Below, one piece after another: positions 1 through 7,620 of a stretch of 64,000 nt of DNA. Position numbers and translations under genes: made by a program. The notes below the pieces were generated by a model. That model did not search any database and was not told where the DNA came from. It saw only the letters and a program-made list of their open reading frames with translations. The stretch is from Streptomyces griseochromogenes. GTDB lineage: Bacteria > Actinomycetota > Actinomycetes > Streptomycetales > Streptomycetaceae. The stretch spans positions 5,208,001-5,272,000 of the forward strand of contig NZ_CP016279.1 of the NCBI RefSeq assembly GCF_001542625.1, written 5' to 3'. Position 1 is the first letter of the stretch; every line of letters starts with the position of its first letter.

Positions 1-653
1 CCGACGAAGACGTCGTTCAGCCGCACCTCATGGCTCTGGGCTCCGGCCAGGGCGAAGGTCGACCAGAAGGGGTGGACCGTCAGCCCGTCGACGTCGGCCG
101 CAAGCAGCGCCAGACCCAGGTCCGTCGAGCCGTCTGGAGCGGGCAGGGCGACACTGGCCGTCAGCAGATCCATGGAGTCGGCCAGGCTGCACGGCTTTTT
201 CACCCCGTTGATCACGAATCCGCCGTCGACGGGGCGGGCCTGCATCGTCGGGGCCAGGATGCCCTGGCCGACCCGGCCCTCGGCGAAGCCGGAAGCCACG
301 AGCATCCGCTGGCCGGCGATGCGCCGCAGCGCCGCTTCCAACGCGGGTGTGCCGGCGACCTCGGCCATGCCGAACAGGGAACCGACCGAGAAGTGGTGCA
401 TCATCGTCGCCACGGTCAGAGACGGCGCTACGGCGCCCAGCGCCCGCACCGCCCGGACCGCCTCCAGCGCCGTGGCACCGGTGCCGCCGTACGAGACCGG
501 CACGACCAGATTCGGTCCGCCGTGGACGCGGAACAGGCTGATGGCGCCGCTCTGTTCGGACTCCAGCTCGCTCAGCGATGTGACTGCCAGGCTCTTGCGC
601 AGGCCCGGCATCAGTGTGTCGCAGGTGTGGTTGTCGGCTTCCATGAACTGCAC
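1..653 (-). CDS. acyl-CoA dehydrogenase family protein, C-terminus beyond the window
   Basis: The visible 217 residues read as the N-terminal and middle domains of an FAD-dependent acyl-CoA dehydrogenase: a helical start, a stretch with MMHHFSVGSL, then the beta domain with GFVINGVKKPCS and LAGAQSHEVRLNDVFVG, which matches the usual family segment before the C-terminal helical domain. Members oxidise acyl thioesters, or in secondary metabolism act on carrier-protein-bound acyl groups. I start it at GTG 653 because a GGAGCGAGGAG ribosome site lies about 7 bases upstream; an ATG lies three codons in. It follows the aldehyde dehydrogenase gene by about 80 bases on the same strand, so the two are probably cotranscribed. 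The reading frame is open to base 1. Substrate cannot be told. Confidence 0.85.
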   Translation of the reverse strand, partial: MQFMEADNHTCDTLMPGLRKSLAVTSLSELESEQSGAISLFRVHGGPNLVVPVSYGGTGATALEAVRAVRALGAVAPSLTVATMMHHFSVGSLFGMAEVAGTPALEAALRRIAGQRMLVASGFAEGRVGQGILAPTMQARPVDGGFVINGVKKPCSLADSMDLLTASVALPAPDGSTDLGLALLAADVDGLTVHPFWSTFALAGAQSHEVRLNDVFV

Positions 654-731
654 GGCTGACTCCTCGCTCCGGCGACGGCCGGTACGGGTCGGGGCGGAGA
701 TGGGGTTCGTGGGGGAGGAGCGAAGAACGGC

Positions 732-2420
732 TCAGGTACGAGCGTCGTAGGCGTCGAAGACGGCGCTGCGAGGCCGTACGCCGTGGGCGATGGACACGCC
801 CTGGAGATGGGAGGTGCGCAGCATGAGGTAGTTGGCCTCGCCGAAGACGCCTCCGGTCAGTCCGGTACCGCCGTGGCTGGGCAGATACGGCACGAAGCCG
901 ATGTGTGAGTCGTTGACCTTCAGCAGGCCGCCGTTGCCGACCCTGCGCACGAACTCGTCCACCACCGAAGAGCTGCTGGCCCACAGGGAGTTGCGCAGGC
1001 CATAGCGATTGGTGTTGACGTGGTCGATGATCCGCGCGAGCAGCGCGTCGTCGGCCTGCGGCTCCGGGACGACGACCGGGAGCAGGGGGAAGAACGTCTC
1101 CTCGCCCACCGCCTGGACGTCGCGGCAGCCGTCGAGGCCGTTCACTCGTATCACGGTGGGCTCCAGGAACGGGCCGGTGTCCGACACCGAACCGTCCACC
1201 TCCAGCCGACGCGCCCCATGGACGACCGTCGCCCCTCGCGCCACCGCGTCCCGTATGTACGCGAAGAAACGCTCGCTGCGCAGTACGGGCGACAGCAGCG
1301 CGCCCTCGTCCTCGGGATAGCCGGGGCGCAAGGCGGCCGCCGCGGCCCGCAACCGCTCGATCAGGGCGTCGGCGACCTCTGGGTGGACCACGACCTGATT
1401 GGGCAGCATGCAGATCTGCCCGGAGCCGTAGAAGCACTCGGTCAGCGCTTCGGCGGCCAGGTCCAGGTCGGCGTCCCGCCAGACGACCACGCAGTCGTTT
1501 CCGGCCAGCTCAAGGATGGGCTTCTTGCCCTTCGCCACGCACTCGGCCTCCAGCTCCAGGCCTCGTTCCACGCCGCCGGTGTAGAAGATGTCGTTCACCA
1601 GCGGGCTGTCCAGCCAGGACTGCAGCACCGGCGCGGGCCGTGCGCAGAAGACGTTCAGTACGCCCGGCGGAGCGCCTACTTCCGCCAGGGCCGGCACGAC
1701 CAGTTCGCGCAGCACGTACATCACGCCCAGGGGGCCGCTCTGCGGTGCCCTGATGACCACGGCGTTGCCCGCGAGCAGGGCTGTGGTCGCGAACAGGGCG
1801 CTGGCCGCCGGGGCGTTCTGCGGAGGGTTCACACACACCACGCCGTCGGGCATACGACGCACCAGCAGGCGGCGCGGTCCGTGCCGGAACTCGCGGTGCA
1901 GCTGCTCCGCACACCAGCCGACGGTCTCCTCGCTGGCTCCTTCGAGCATGCCGGCGACCTGCCATTCGGCGAGGGCACGCGGGTTGCCCTCGGCGATCAG
2001 CACCTCGACCAGTTCCCCGCTGTGCCGCTTCAGCCGCTCGCGGAGGATCCCGGCCACCCGAACCCGCTCTTCCAGCGGGAACGCCGCCCATATCGGCGCC
2101 GCCGCGGCGGCGGCCCGCACAGCCGCCTCGACCGTCTCGGCGTCGGCGAGGGCGCAGCGCCCGACGACCTTGTCAGCCACGGTGCTCACATCCAGCCGGC
2201 CCTGTTCAAGCCCGCGCTTGAGTGTGAGGCTGGTGAATACGTCTTCCAATATGGACCGGCTGCTGACCGTGTACGCATACCGGTCGGAGTGGAATTCCTG
2301 GCCGTTGACATAGGACGGATAGGTTGGTACCGGCTGAGTCTTGTCGCATCGCAGCCGCTCGAATACACCGATGTTGTTCGAATCGGCCCGGTGCCTGCCG
2401 CTGCCCATCTCCAACCCCAT
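732..2420 (-). CDS. aldehyde dehydrogenase family protein
   Basis: A 562-residue member of the NAD(P)-dependent aldehyde dehydrogenase superfamily. The catalytic-cysteine region FYGSGQICMLPNQVVV (Cys near residue 337) and the general-base region LELAGNDCVVV (Glu near 304) are both present, although the latter departs from the usual ELGG form. The first 70 residues look like an extra N-terminal segment, making it longer than the common 480-500. The ATG at 2420 has an AGGA site 6 bases upstream. It probably oxidises an aldehyde to an acid or acyl derivative, and the following acyl-CoA dehydrogenase gene suggests shared work on an acyl chain. The 95-base gap to the sigma factor gene holds a small GGGTG/CACCC inverted repeat at 2454-2470 that could be part of its control region. 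Confidence 0.85.
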   Translation of the reverse strand: MGLEMGSGRHRADSNNIGVFERLRCDKTQPVPTYPSYVNGQEFHSDRYAYTVSSRSILEDVFTSLTLKRGLEQGRLDVSTVADKVVGRCALADAETVEAAVRAAAAAAPIWAAFPLEERVRVAGILRERLKRHSGELVEVLIAEGNPRALAEWQVAGMLEGASEETVGWCAEQLHREFRHGPRRLLVRRMPDGVVCVNPPQNAPAASALFATTALLAGNAVVIRAPQSGPLGVMYVLRELVVPALAEVGAPPGVLNVFCARPAPVLQSWLDSPLVNDIFYTGGVERGLELEAECVAKGKKPILELAGNDCVVVWRDADLDLAAEALTECFYGSGQICMLPNQVVVHPEVADALIERLRAAAAALRPGYPEDEGALLSPVLRSERFFAYIRDAVARGATVVHGARRLEVDGSVSDTGPFLEPTVIRVNGLDGCRDVQAVGEETFFPLLPVVVPEPQADDALLARIIDHVNTNRYGLRNSLWASSSSVVDEFVRRVGNGGLLKVNDSHIGFVPYLPSHGGTGLTGGVFGEANYLMLRTSHLQGVSIAHGVRPRSAVFDAYDART

Positions 2421-2515
2421 TTTCCGTCCTGATTCTCAAATTCCGCACACGCCGGGTGGCGTTGTCACCCCAACAGGGCGCCGTCTGGCGGCGGTAGATA
2501 CATGAATGCGTGAAT

Positions 2516-3160
2516 TTATCTTCCGTTGACCCAGTCTTCAGATGCGAGGAGGGCCTTCATCTGTTCCAGAGCCCGTCGCCGAGTGGGCCCTATCGACCCG
2601 CGCGGAATGCCCAGCCGCGCGCTGATCTCCGTGTAGCTGGCGGGTGCTTCGGAGAACAGAAGGAGCAGCAGCGCGCGCTGGTCCGGTCCCAGCAGCTGTA
2701 CCGCGGCCCGCACCGAAGCAGCCTCGGCCTGGGCCATCGCGCGCTCCTCCGGGGTCACCGAGGTGTCGACGATGTCGCGGAACTCGTGCCCGCCCCCCAT
2801 CGGAACCTGCCGGTCGGAGCGGGCGCGGTGACGCATCGCCTCACGCCGGGCGACCGTGACGACCCAGGCCCGCAACTTGCCGGCGTGCTGGATCGAGCGA
2901 ATCCCCTCGATCATCTGGATCCAGGTCAACTGGCAGACGTCCTCGCAGTCGACCGGTTGCAACCGGAAAGAGCGGGCCACTGTCCGCACCGGAGGTGAGA
3001 AGCGACGGATGAGTTCGCCCCACGCGTGTTGGTCGTCCTGCCGACAGCGGGCGAGGAGTTCGCCGATATCCAGATGCTGGACGGCCTCGGGGGGGTTCGG
3101 GACGGCATGGGCCGCCGTCGGGGATCCGTCGGGATGGTATTCCGTCGCCATTCCTGCCAC
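2516..3160 (-). CDS. RNA polymerase sigma factor, sigma-70/ECF type
   Basis: A 214-residue sigma factor. Region 2 is visible near residues 45-115 (LIRRFSPPVRTVARSF, then VDCEDVCQLTWIQMI and KLRAWVVTVARREAMRHR). Region 4, a helix-turn-helix, lies near 160-205 (LLGPDQRALLLLLF, then SYTEISARLGIPRGSIGPTRRRALEQMK). No anti-sigma gene is adjacent. It lies between a SARP activator gene and the aldehyde dehydrogenase gene, all on the minus strand, so a pathway-specific role is plausible but inferred. The start is uncertain: GTG 3160 or ATG 3151 (reading MATEYHP), and neither has an ideally spaced ribosome site. Confidence 0.85.
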   Translation of the reverse strand: MAGMATEYHPDGSPTAAHAVPNPPEAVQHLDIGELLARCRQDDQHAWGELIRRFSPPVRTVARSFRLQPVDCEDVCQLTWIQMIEGIRSIQHAGKLRAWVVTVARREAMRHRARSDRQVPMGGGHEFRDIVDTSVTPEERAMAQAEAASVRAAVQLLGPDQRALLLLLFSEAPASYTEISARLGIPRGSIGPTRRRALEQMKALLASEDWVNGR

Positions 3161-3382
3161 TGCTCCGCTCGGTCTTGCTTGCGGCGATCATCTTGGTGAC
3201 GGGGGCGGCGGTTGTCGCTACGGTCCGACGACCGTAAGAAGGAGGCGCTGCGATTCCTGCCGCAGTTCGGGATTCCGGCCTCCTGCACCGGGCACCACGA
3301 TGTGTCCCGCCCCTCGGAGACGAGGATGGCGGGCCCTTCTTGGACAGAACTTGAATGGCACGAGCCTTGGATGGCCCCAGCG
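3161..3382. other. intergenic region between sigma factor and SARP genes
   Basis: About 220 bases without a gene. It holds two similar blocks, TTGAATGGC and TTGGATGGC, near 3350-3375, 16 bases apart, which might be part of a regulator site. No clear terminator for the SARP gene is visible. Confidence 0.4.
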
Positions 3383-4213
3383 TCACGTGGGGAGCGTCGC
3401 TGCCTGCGCCGGTCCGGTCAGGTGTGTCTGCTGCCGCAGTGCCGCCGTGAATGCCTGACGCAATTCCGGGCCGGGGTCGGTGCCCAGTTCCGCGGCGAGT
3501 ACACGCCGGGTCCTGTCGAAGACGCGCACGGCGTCGTTGAACCGGCCCGCTCGGCACAGCGCCGCCATCAGAGCCCGGCTGAGCCCTTCCCGCGTCGGCT
3601 CCTGCGACGACGGCTCGTTCAGGTCGCGCACCACGGCATGCGGGTCGCGCCCCCAGGAGAGATCGCAGTCCGCGCGCATTTCGACGGCGCTCAGCCGCAG
3701 TTCCTCCAGCCGGAACGCCTCCCGCCGGGCGAAGCGGTACCCTCGCAGCTCCGTGTACGCCTCGCCCCGCCACCGCCCGAGGGCGGCCTCGAAGGCAGCG
3801 GACGCCTCTCGTGCGCGGCCCTGCTCCCGCCGTCGCCGCGCGAGGTCGATGGTGTCCTGCACGGCCCACACATCGACCCGGAGCTGGCCGGCGGCGAGGC
3901 TGTACCTGCCGTCACGGGACCGCAGGACCGAGTTGCGCGTCCGAGGGCCCTTGCCGGGTTCCAGCGCTCGGCGCAGGTGGGAGACATAGCTGTGGAGCGT
4001 GCCGAGCGCTGACCGCGGCGGAGTGTCCTGCCACACGTCGTCGATGAGGCTGTCGGTGCTGAGCGGGCGGCCGTCCGCGACGATCAACGCGGCGAGGACG
4101 GCGCGCTGCCGCAACGAGCCGAGGTCCAGTGCTCGACCATCGCGCAGCGCGGAGAGCGGGCCGAGCACGCTGATACTCAGCGCAGGTGCGTTCGATGGTG
4201 TGGCCGGGGACAT
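3383..4213 (-). CDS. SARP-family transcriptional activator
   Basis: A 276-residue regulator of the small AfsR/DnrI (SARP) type. Residues about 10-100 form an OmpR-like winged helix (SISVLGPLSALRDG, RQRAVLAALIVADG, then GTLHSYVSHLRRALEPG). Residues about 110-255 form the bacterial transcriptional activation domain (EAYTELRGYRFARREAFRLE, then GLSRALMAALCRAGRFNDAV). SARPs bind direct repeats at promoters of antibiotic clusters and recruit RNA polymerase. I start it at ATG 4213, with GGAG 9 bases upstream; the frame is open further upstream but that part is not domain-like. The array of 23-bp direct repeats at 4412-4505 lies about 200 bases upstream and is a possible site for it or for another SARP. 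Its targets could include the neighbouring dehydrogenase genes or the lanthipeptide operon. Confidence 0.9.
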   Translation of the reverse strand: MSPATPSNAPALSISVLGPLSALRDGRALDLGSLRQRAVLAALIVADGRPLSTDSLIDDVWQDTPPRSALGTLHSYVSHLRRALEPGKGPRTRNSVLRSRDGRYSLAAGQLRVDVWAVQDTIDLARRRREQGRAREASAAFEAALGRWRGEAYTELRGYRFARREAFRLEELRLSAVEMRADCDLSWGRDPHAVVRDLNEPSSQEPTREGLSRALMAALCRAGRFNDAVRVFDRTRRVLAAELGTDPGPELRQAFTAALRQQTHLTGPAQAATLPT

Positions 4214-4411
4214 CAGCGGCTTCTCCGGTACTCGCAGGTCTTGGCAAGGATGTGCGGACCCGGGGCGGCCTCCACCTGGAGCGGTACCGGCTGACCCGAG
4301 CCGCCTCCAACGGTCCCCCGACGGCGGCCGGCGAACATCGGCCATGTCGCTGAGAAGCGTCGCGCGCGGCCCGCTACCGGCTGCAGAGCCGGTGGCAGGA
4401 TCCCCTGCGCC

Positions 4412-4505
4412 GGATGTGTCCCTGAAGAAGCGGAGGATATGTCCCTGAAGAAGCGGAGGATATGTCCCTGGAGAGGTGGGGGGATGTGTCTTTGAGGAAG
4501 CGGAG
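4412..4505. repeat. four tandem 23-bp direct repeats, candidate activator site
   Basis: Four head-to-tail copies start at 4412, 4435, 4458 and 4482. Each is a variant of GGATGTGTCCCTGAAGAAGC; the first two copies differ by one base, the third and fourth are more diverged. The step of 23-24 bases is close to two helical turns, so the same face of DNA is presented each time. SARP activators are known to bind direct repeats at helical spacing. The array is between the SARP start and the stop of the broken LuxR gene. Confidence 0.75.
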
Positions 4506-4511
4506 ACGGTG

Positions 4512-5012
4512 TCAGCGTGCGTCTTGCTGCGCCATGCGGATGGCGACTTCGACGCGGGAGGTCAGGTCCAGTTTGGCCAGGATGCTGGAGACGTGGATCT
4601 GTACGGTCCTGCGGGAGATGAACAGACGCTCGGCGACGTTCGGGTTGAACAGGCCTTCGGCGACCAGACCGGCCACCTTGAGCGCGGTGTTGGTCAGGCT
4701 CTGCCAGCCGTGAATGGGGCGGCCGCGTGTGCCCCGTGCCCCGCACCGGACCCCCAACTCGCGCAGGCCGGCATCCACGCGGGCGACGTTCCAGGCCGCG
4801 TTCAGCGCTTGACAGCCGGCGGCGGCCGGCTCCAGCTCGTGGCGGGCCTCGTCCCGGTGACCGCGCCGGGTCAGCAGCACGCCGGTGTCCTCGTGGCACC
4901 GTGCCGCCTGCCAGGGGCGGCGGAGCTGGTCGCATGTGTCGGCCGCGGCCAGCAGTGTGTCCGTACGACCGTCGAGGAGTCCTTGGCAGTGCAGCAGGCC
5001 GGGGGTGAGCAC
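4512..5012 (-). pseudogene. truncated LuxR-family regulator (C-terminal part)
   Basis: About 166 residues remain of what looks like a large LuxR/LAL regulator. The C-terminal helix-turn-helix is well preserved: LVAEGLFNPNVAERLFISRR followed by TVQIHVSSILAKLDLTSRVE. The preceding 90 residues look like the end of a TPR-like region (LLAAADTCDQLRRPWQAARC). Full-length LAL regulators are 900 residues or more with an N-terminal ATPase, and no such part is found upstream. I therefore read it as a truncated remnant, although an independent short DNA-binding protein starting near 5012 cannot be excluded. Confidence 0.7.
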
Positions 5013-5378
5013 ACCGGCTTCGGCCTGCTCGGCCTGTGCCGGTGGAAGGTGGCTTCGAAAGCCACGGGCACCGCCTGGGAGAGGGAGGGGGAGGCCGTCG
5101 CGTACGGTTTCCGGCCGTACGAGGGGCGAGGCTGGCTTCCGCTGGCAGGCGTCGTCGTCTTCGGTGGAAATGGTGTGCGTGGGACCCGTCGGAGAGGGTG
5201 GAGTGGGATCGCCCGGTCAGTGAGGCGCCCGTCACACTATCCAGAGACGGCACATTGCGCGGCCTTGAGAAGGCGATGCCTGCGCGGCCCCATGGAGCGC
5301 GGGGCGCGGCGTGGTGTGTGCCAGGCCCTATGGAAACAGGTGGCCTGCGCGGCCGTTGCGGCTGTTGCCGTTGTTCTT
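5013..5378. other. no gene recognised
   Basis: About 365 bases between the LuxR remnant and the IS256 remnant. No frame here gives a recognisable protein and no structured RNA or strong hairpin stands out. It is probably decayed sequence. Confidence 0.4.
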
Positions 5379-5612
5379 CTAGGCCGGATCGTGCTTCTCG
5401 TAGCCGACATGGTCGGTGATCTCGCCCTCCAGGGCGGACTCCAGCACCCGATGGGTCAGCTGCTGCAACAGCCCGCCCTCGCCGGTCAGTTGCAGGCCCT
5501 CATTACGGGCCCTGCCGGCGAGCATCGCGATCAACTGCTTGTCGGTCGTCGTATCCGACGGCGTCCCGACGGCAGGATCTACGGACTCGTGCTCACCGGC
5601 AGTCCTGGTCAT
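5379..5612 (-). pseudogene. IS256-family transposase, N-terminal remnant
   Basis: A 77-codon frame ends with GLQLTGEGGLLQQLTHRVLE, then SALEGEITDHVGYEKHDPA, which is the characteristic N-terminal block of IS256 (Mutator-like) transposases of about 400 residues. A TAG stop follows directly, and past it the frame continues with KNNGNSRNG, as in the family, before homology is lost. The catalytic DDE region is absent. The element is dead. Confidence 0.8.
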
Positions 5613-5832
5613 CCGGCGTCTCCTTGATCATCAAGTCCTGTTGATCAGACGCTCCCCTGTTACCACCGAAGGTGAGACAGGGCCGTTGACGGTACAGACC
5701 CGCCTGGCCATGCCCCTGGGCCGCTGACCCTGCCGCCCCCGCGGTTCCGGCCTGTGCCACGCGTGGTGGCAGGGGCTTGCCGGGCGTTCCATGGCGTTGT
5801 GGCGGGGTTGGTGGTCGGGACTTGGGGCCGCT

Positions 5833-7620
5833 TCATGCGGTGGCGGGTTCCGGACGGGGCGTGTGGGGGGTGTCCCAGTGTCCGACGAGGTCTGTGTAGA
5901 GGGGGGAGGTGGCCAGTAGCTGGGTGTGGGTTCCCAGGGTGGTGCCGTTTTCGCTGAACAGCAGGATACGGCGGGCGCGTTGTGCTGAGGTGATGCGGTG
6001 GGCGATGACGATGAGGGTGCCTTGGCGGGTGGCGAAGGCCTGTTCGGCCCGGGCTTCGGCGGCGGGGTCGAGGTAGCAGGTGGCCTCGTCGAGAATCACG
6101 ACGGGGGCTGGTGACAGGTGGACCCTGGTCAGGGCGATCAACTGCCGTTCGCCGCTGGAGAGCTGGGGGCCTTCCGGCCCGAGGAGGGTGTCGTAGCCGC
6201 CGAGGCGTTCTGCCAGGGTGCGAAGGCCGACCGCGTCGGCGGAGGCGTCCAGGTCGGCGTCGGTGGCGTCGGGGGCGAGGTAGGTGAGGTTCTCACGCAG
6301 GGTGCCGGCGAAGACGTAGGCCTCCTGCGGTATGAGGGCGATGGTGCTGCGGGCGAGGCAAGGGGGGATGTCGGCCAAAGAGCGTCCGGCCAGGAGGATT
6401 TCACCGCTGTCCGCGGTCACGGTGCCGGTCAGGAGTTGGGCGAGGGTGGACTTGCCGATGCCGCTGGGGCCGACGATGGCCAGGTGGTCGCCGTGGGGGA
6501 CGTGCAGGTGCAGGTTGTTGACCACGGGCTTGGCATGGGGCCCGTAGGCGAAGGTCAGGGCGTGCAGCTTCAGGTTGGGGGAGGGCAGGACGCGCGGGGC
6601 GGCGGCCGGGGCGGAGCCGGGGCTGGTGTCCTGCGGGGACATCTCAGGCAGGTCGGCCCTGTCGGGGAGGGTGGTTGCTTCGCTGAGGCGTTTGAGGACC
6701 ACGTTCAGTTCCAGGCCGGTGGAGCCGACGGTGCTTACCAGTGAGCTGACGGCGGGTACGAGGGCGGCGCTGATGTAGGTGAGGCCGCCCATGATCTGGC
6801 CGGGTGTCAGGGCGTGGTGGCGGGTCAGCCAGCCGGTGGCGGCCAGCAGGGCCAGCAGGGGGAGCTGGAAGCCCAGGGACATGGTCACGGTGCGCAGCGC
6901 GGTGAGGCGGGCCATGCGGCGGGTGTGGCGGACCTGGGTGTCGATGGCCTGGTCGATCCGGGCCCGGGCGCGGGGCTCGGCGGCGCAGGCGATGACGTCC
7001 CGGAGGGCGCCGACCACGGTGGTGGCCTCTTCGGCGATGGTTTCCTGGGTGAGCAGCAGGGTGCGCTGATGGCGGGCGATGGCGCGCATGATGAGCACGG
7101 AGGCGCCCAGGGCCAGCAGCAGTGGCGGCATGGCGATCAGGGCGATGGCGGGCGCCAGGGTGGCTACGCCGGCCAGTGCCGCGATGATCTTGAACACCGC
7201 GGGCCGTACGGTACGCAGTAGCGTGGTGGCCAGCTGGCGGGTGTGTTCGGCCAGGCCGGTCAGGCGGGAGACGCTGGTGTCGGCGCCGCCGTCGAGGCCG
7301 GCGACCGACCGGACCAGTGTGGCGTGGACCAGACGGTGCACCAGTTGGTCCCGCAGCGGCTCGACGGTGGCAGCCAGATGGGGGAACATCTGCCGAGTGC
7401 CCAGGGCGCCGATCAGCATGGCCACGGCGAAGGCGGCCAGGTACCCACAGCCGGTCAGCGGCCGGTGAGCCAGGAACCCCTGGTCCAGAGCGCGGGCGAT
7501 CAGCGCACCGGAAGCGGTGGAGGGCAGCGCTTCGGCCAGTGACCAGGCGGCGACCTTCAACAGGGGGCGCCGCCGGCGCCGCAGCTCGTGCCCGAGCACG
7601 TGCCAGCCGTGGTGGCTCAT
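5833..7620 (-). CDS. ABC exporter half-transporter (permease plus ATPase), lanthipeptide operon
   Basis: A 595-residue fused transporter: an N-terminal membrane domain of about 320 residues with hydrophobic spans (YLAAFAVAMLIGALG, AIALIAMPPLLLALGASVLI), then an ATP-binding domain with Walker A VGPSGIGKSTLA near 385, signature LSSGERQL near 487 and Walker B VVILDEATCY near 508. No C39 peptidase domain is present, so it should export a product but not cleave leaders. Its ATG overlaps the stop of the preceding transporter gene by four bases (ATGA), so the two proteins probably form a heterodimer. This is the last gene of the lanthipeptide operon; a weak 6-bp hairpin with no clear T tract lies about 60 bases beyond the stop. 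Confidence 0.92.
   Translation of the reverse strand: MSHHGWHVLGHELRRRRRPLLKVAAWSLAEALPSTASGALIARALDQGFLAHRPLTGCGYLAAFAVAMLIGALGTRQMFPHLAATVEPLRDQLVHRLVHATLVRSVAGLDGGADTSVSRLTGLAEHTRQLATTLLRTVRPAVFKIIAALAGVATLAPAIALIAMPPLLLALGASVLIMRAIARHQRTLLLTQETIAEEATTVVGALRDVIACAAEPRARARIDQAIDTQVRHTRRMARLTALRTVTMSLGFQLPLLALLAATGWLTRHHALTPGQIMGGLTYISAALVPAVSSLVSTVGSTGLELNVVLKRLSEATTLPDRADLPEMSPQDTSPGSAPAAAPRVLPSPNLKLHALTFAYGPHAKPVVNNLHLHVPHGDHLAIVGPSGIGKSTLAQLLTGTVTADSGEILLAGRSLADIPPCLARSTIALIPQEAYVFAGTLRENLTYLAPDATDADLDASADAVGLRTLAERLGGYDTLLGPEGPQLSSGERQLIALTRVHLSPAPVVILDEATCYLDPAAEARAEQAFATRQGTLIVIAHRITSAQRARRILLFSENGTTLGTHTQLLATSPLYTDLVGHWDTPHTPRPEPATA

Noticed and set aside
5751..5771. Terminator of the lanthipeptide operon
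   Set aside because: Only a 6-bp stem (TGCCAC/GTGGCA) is present; too weak to call.
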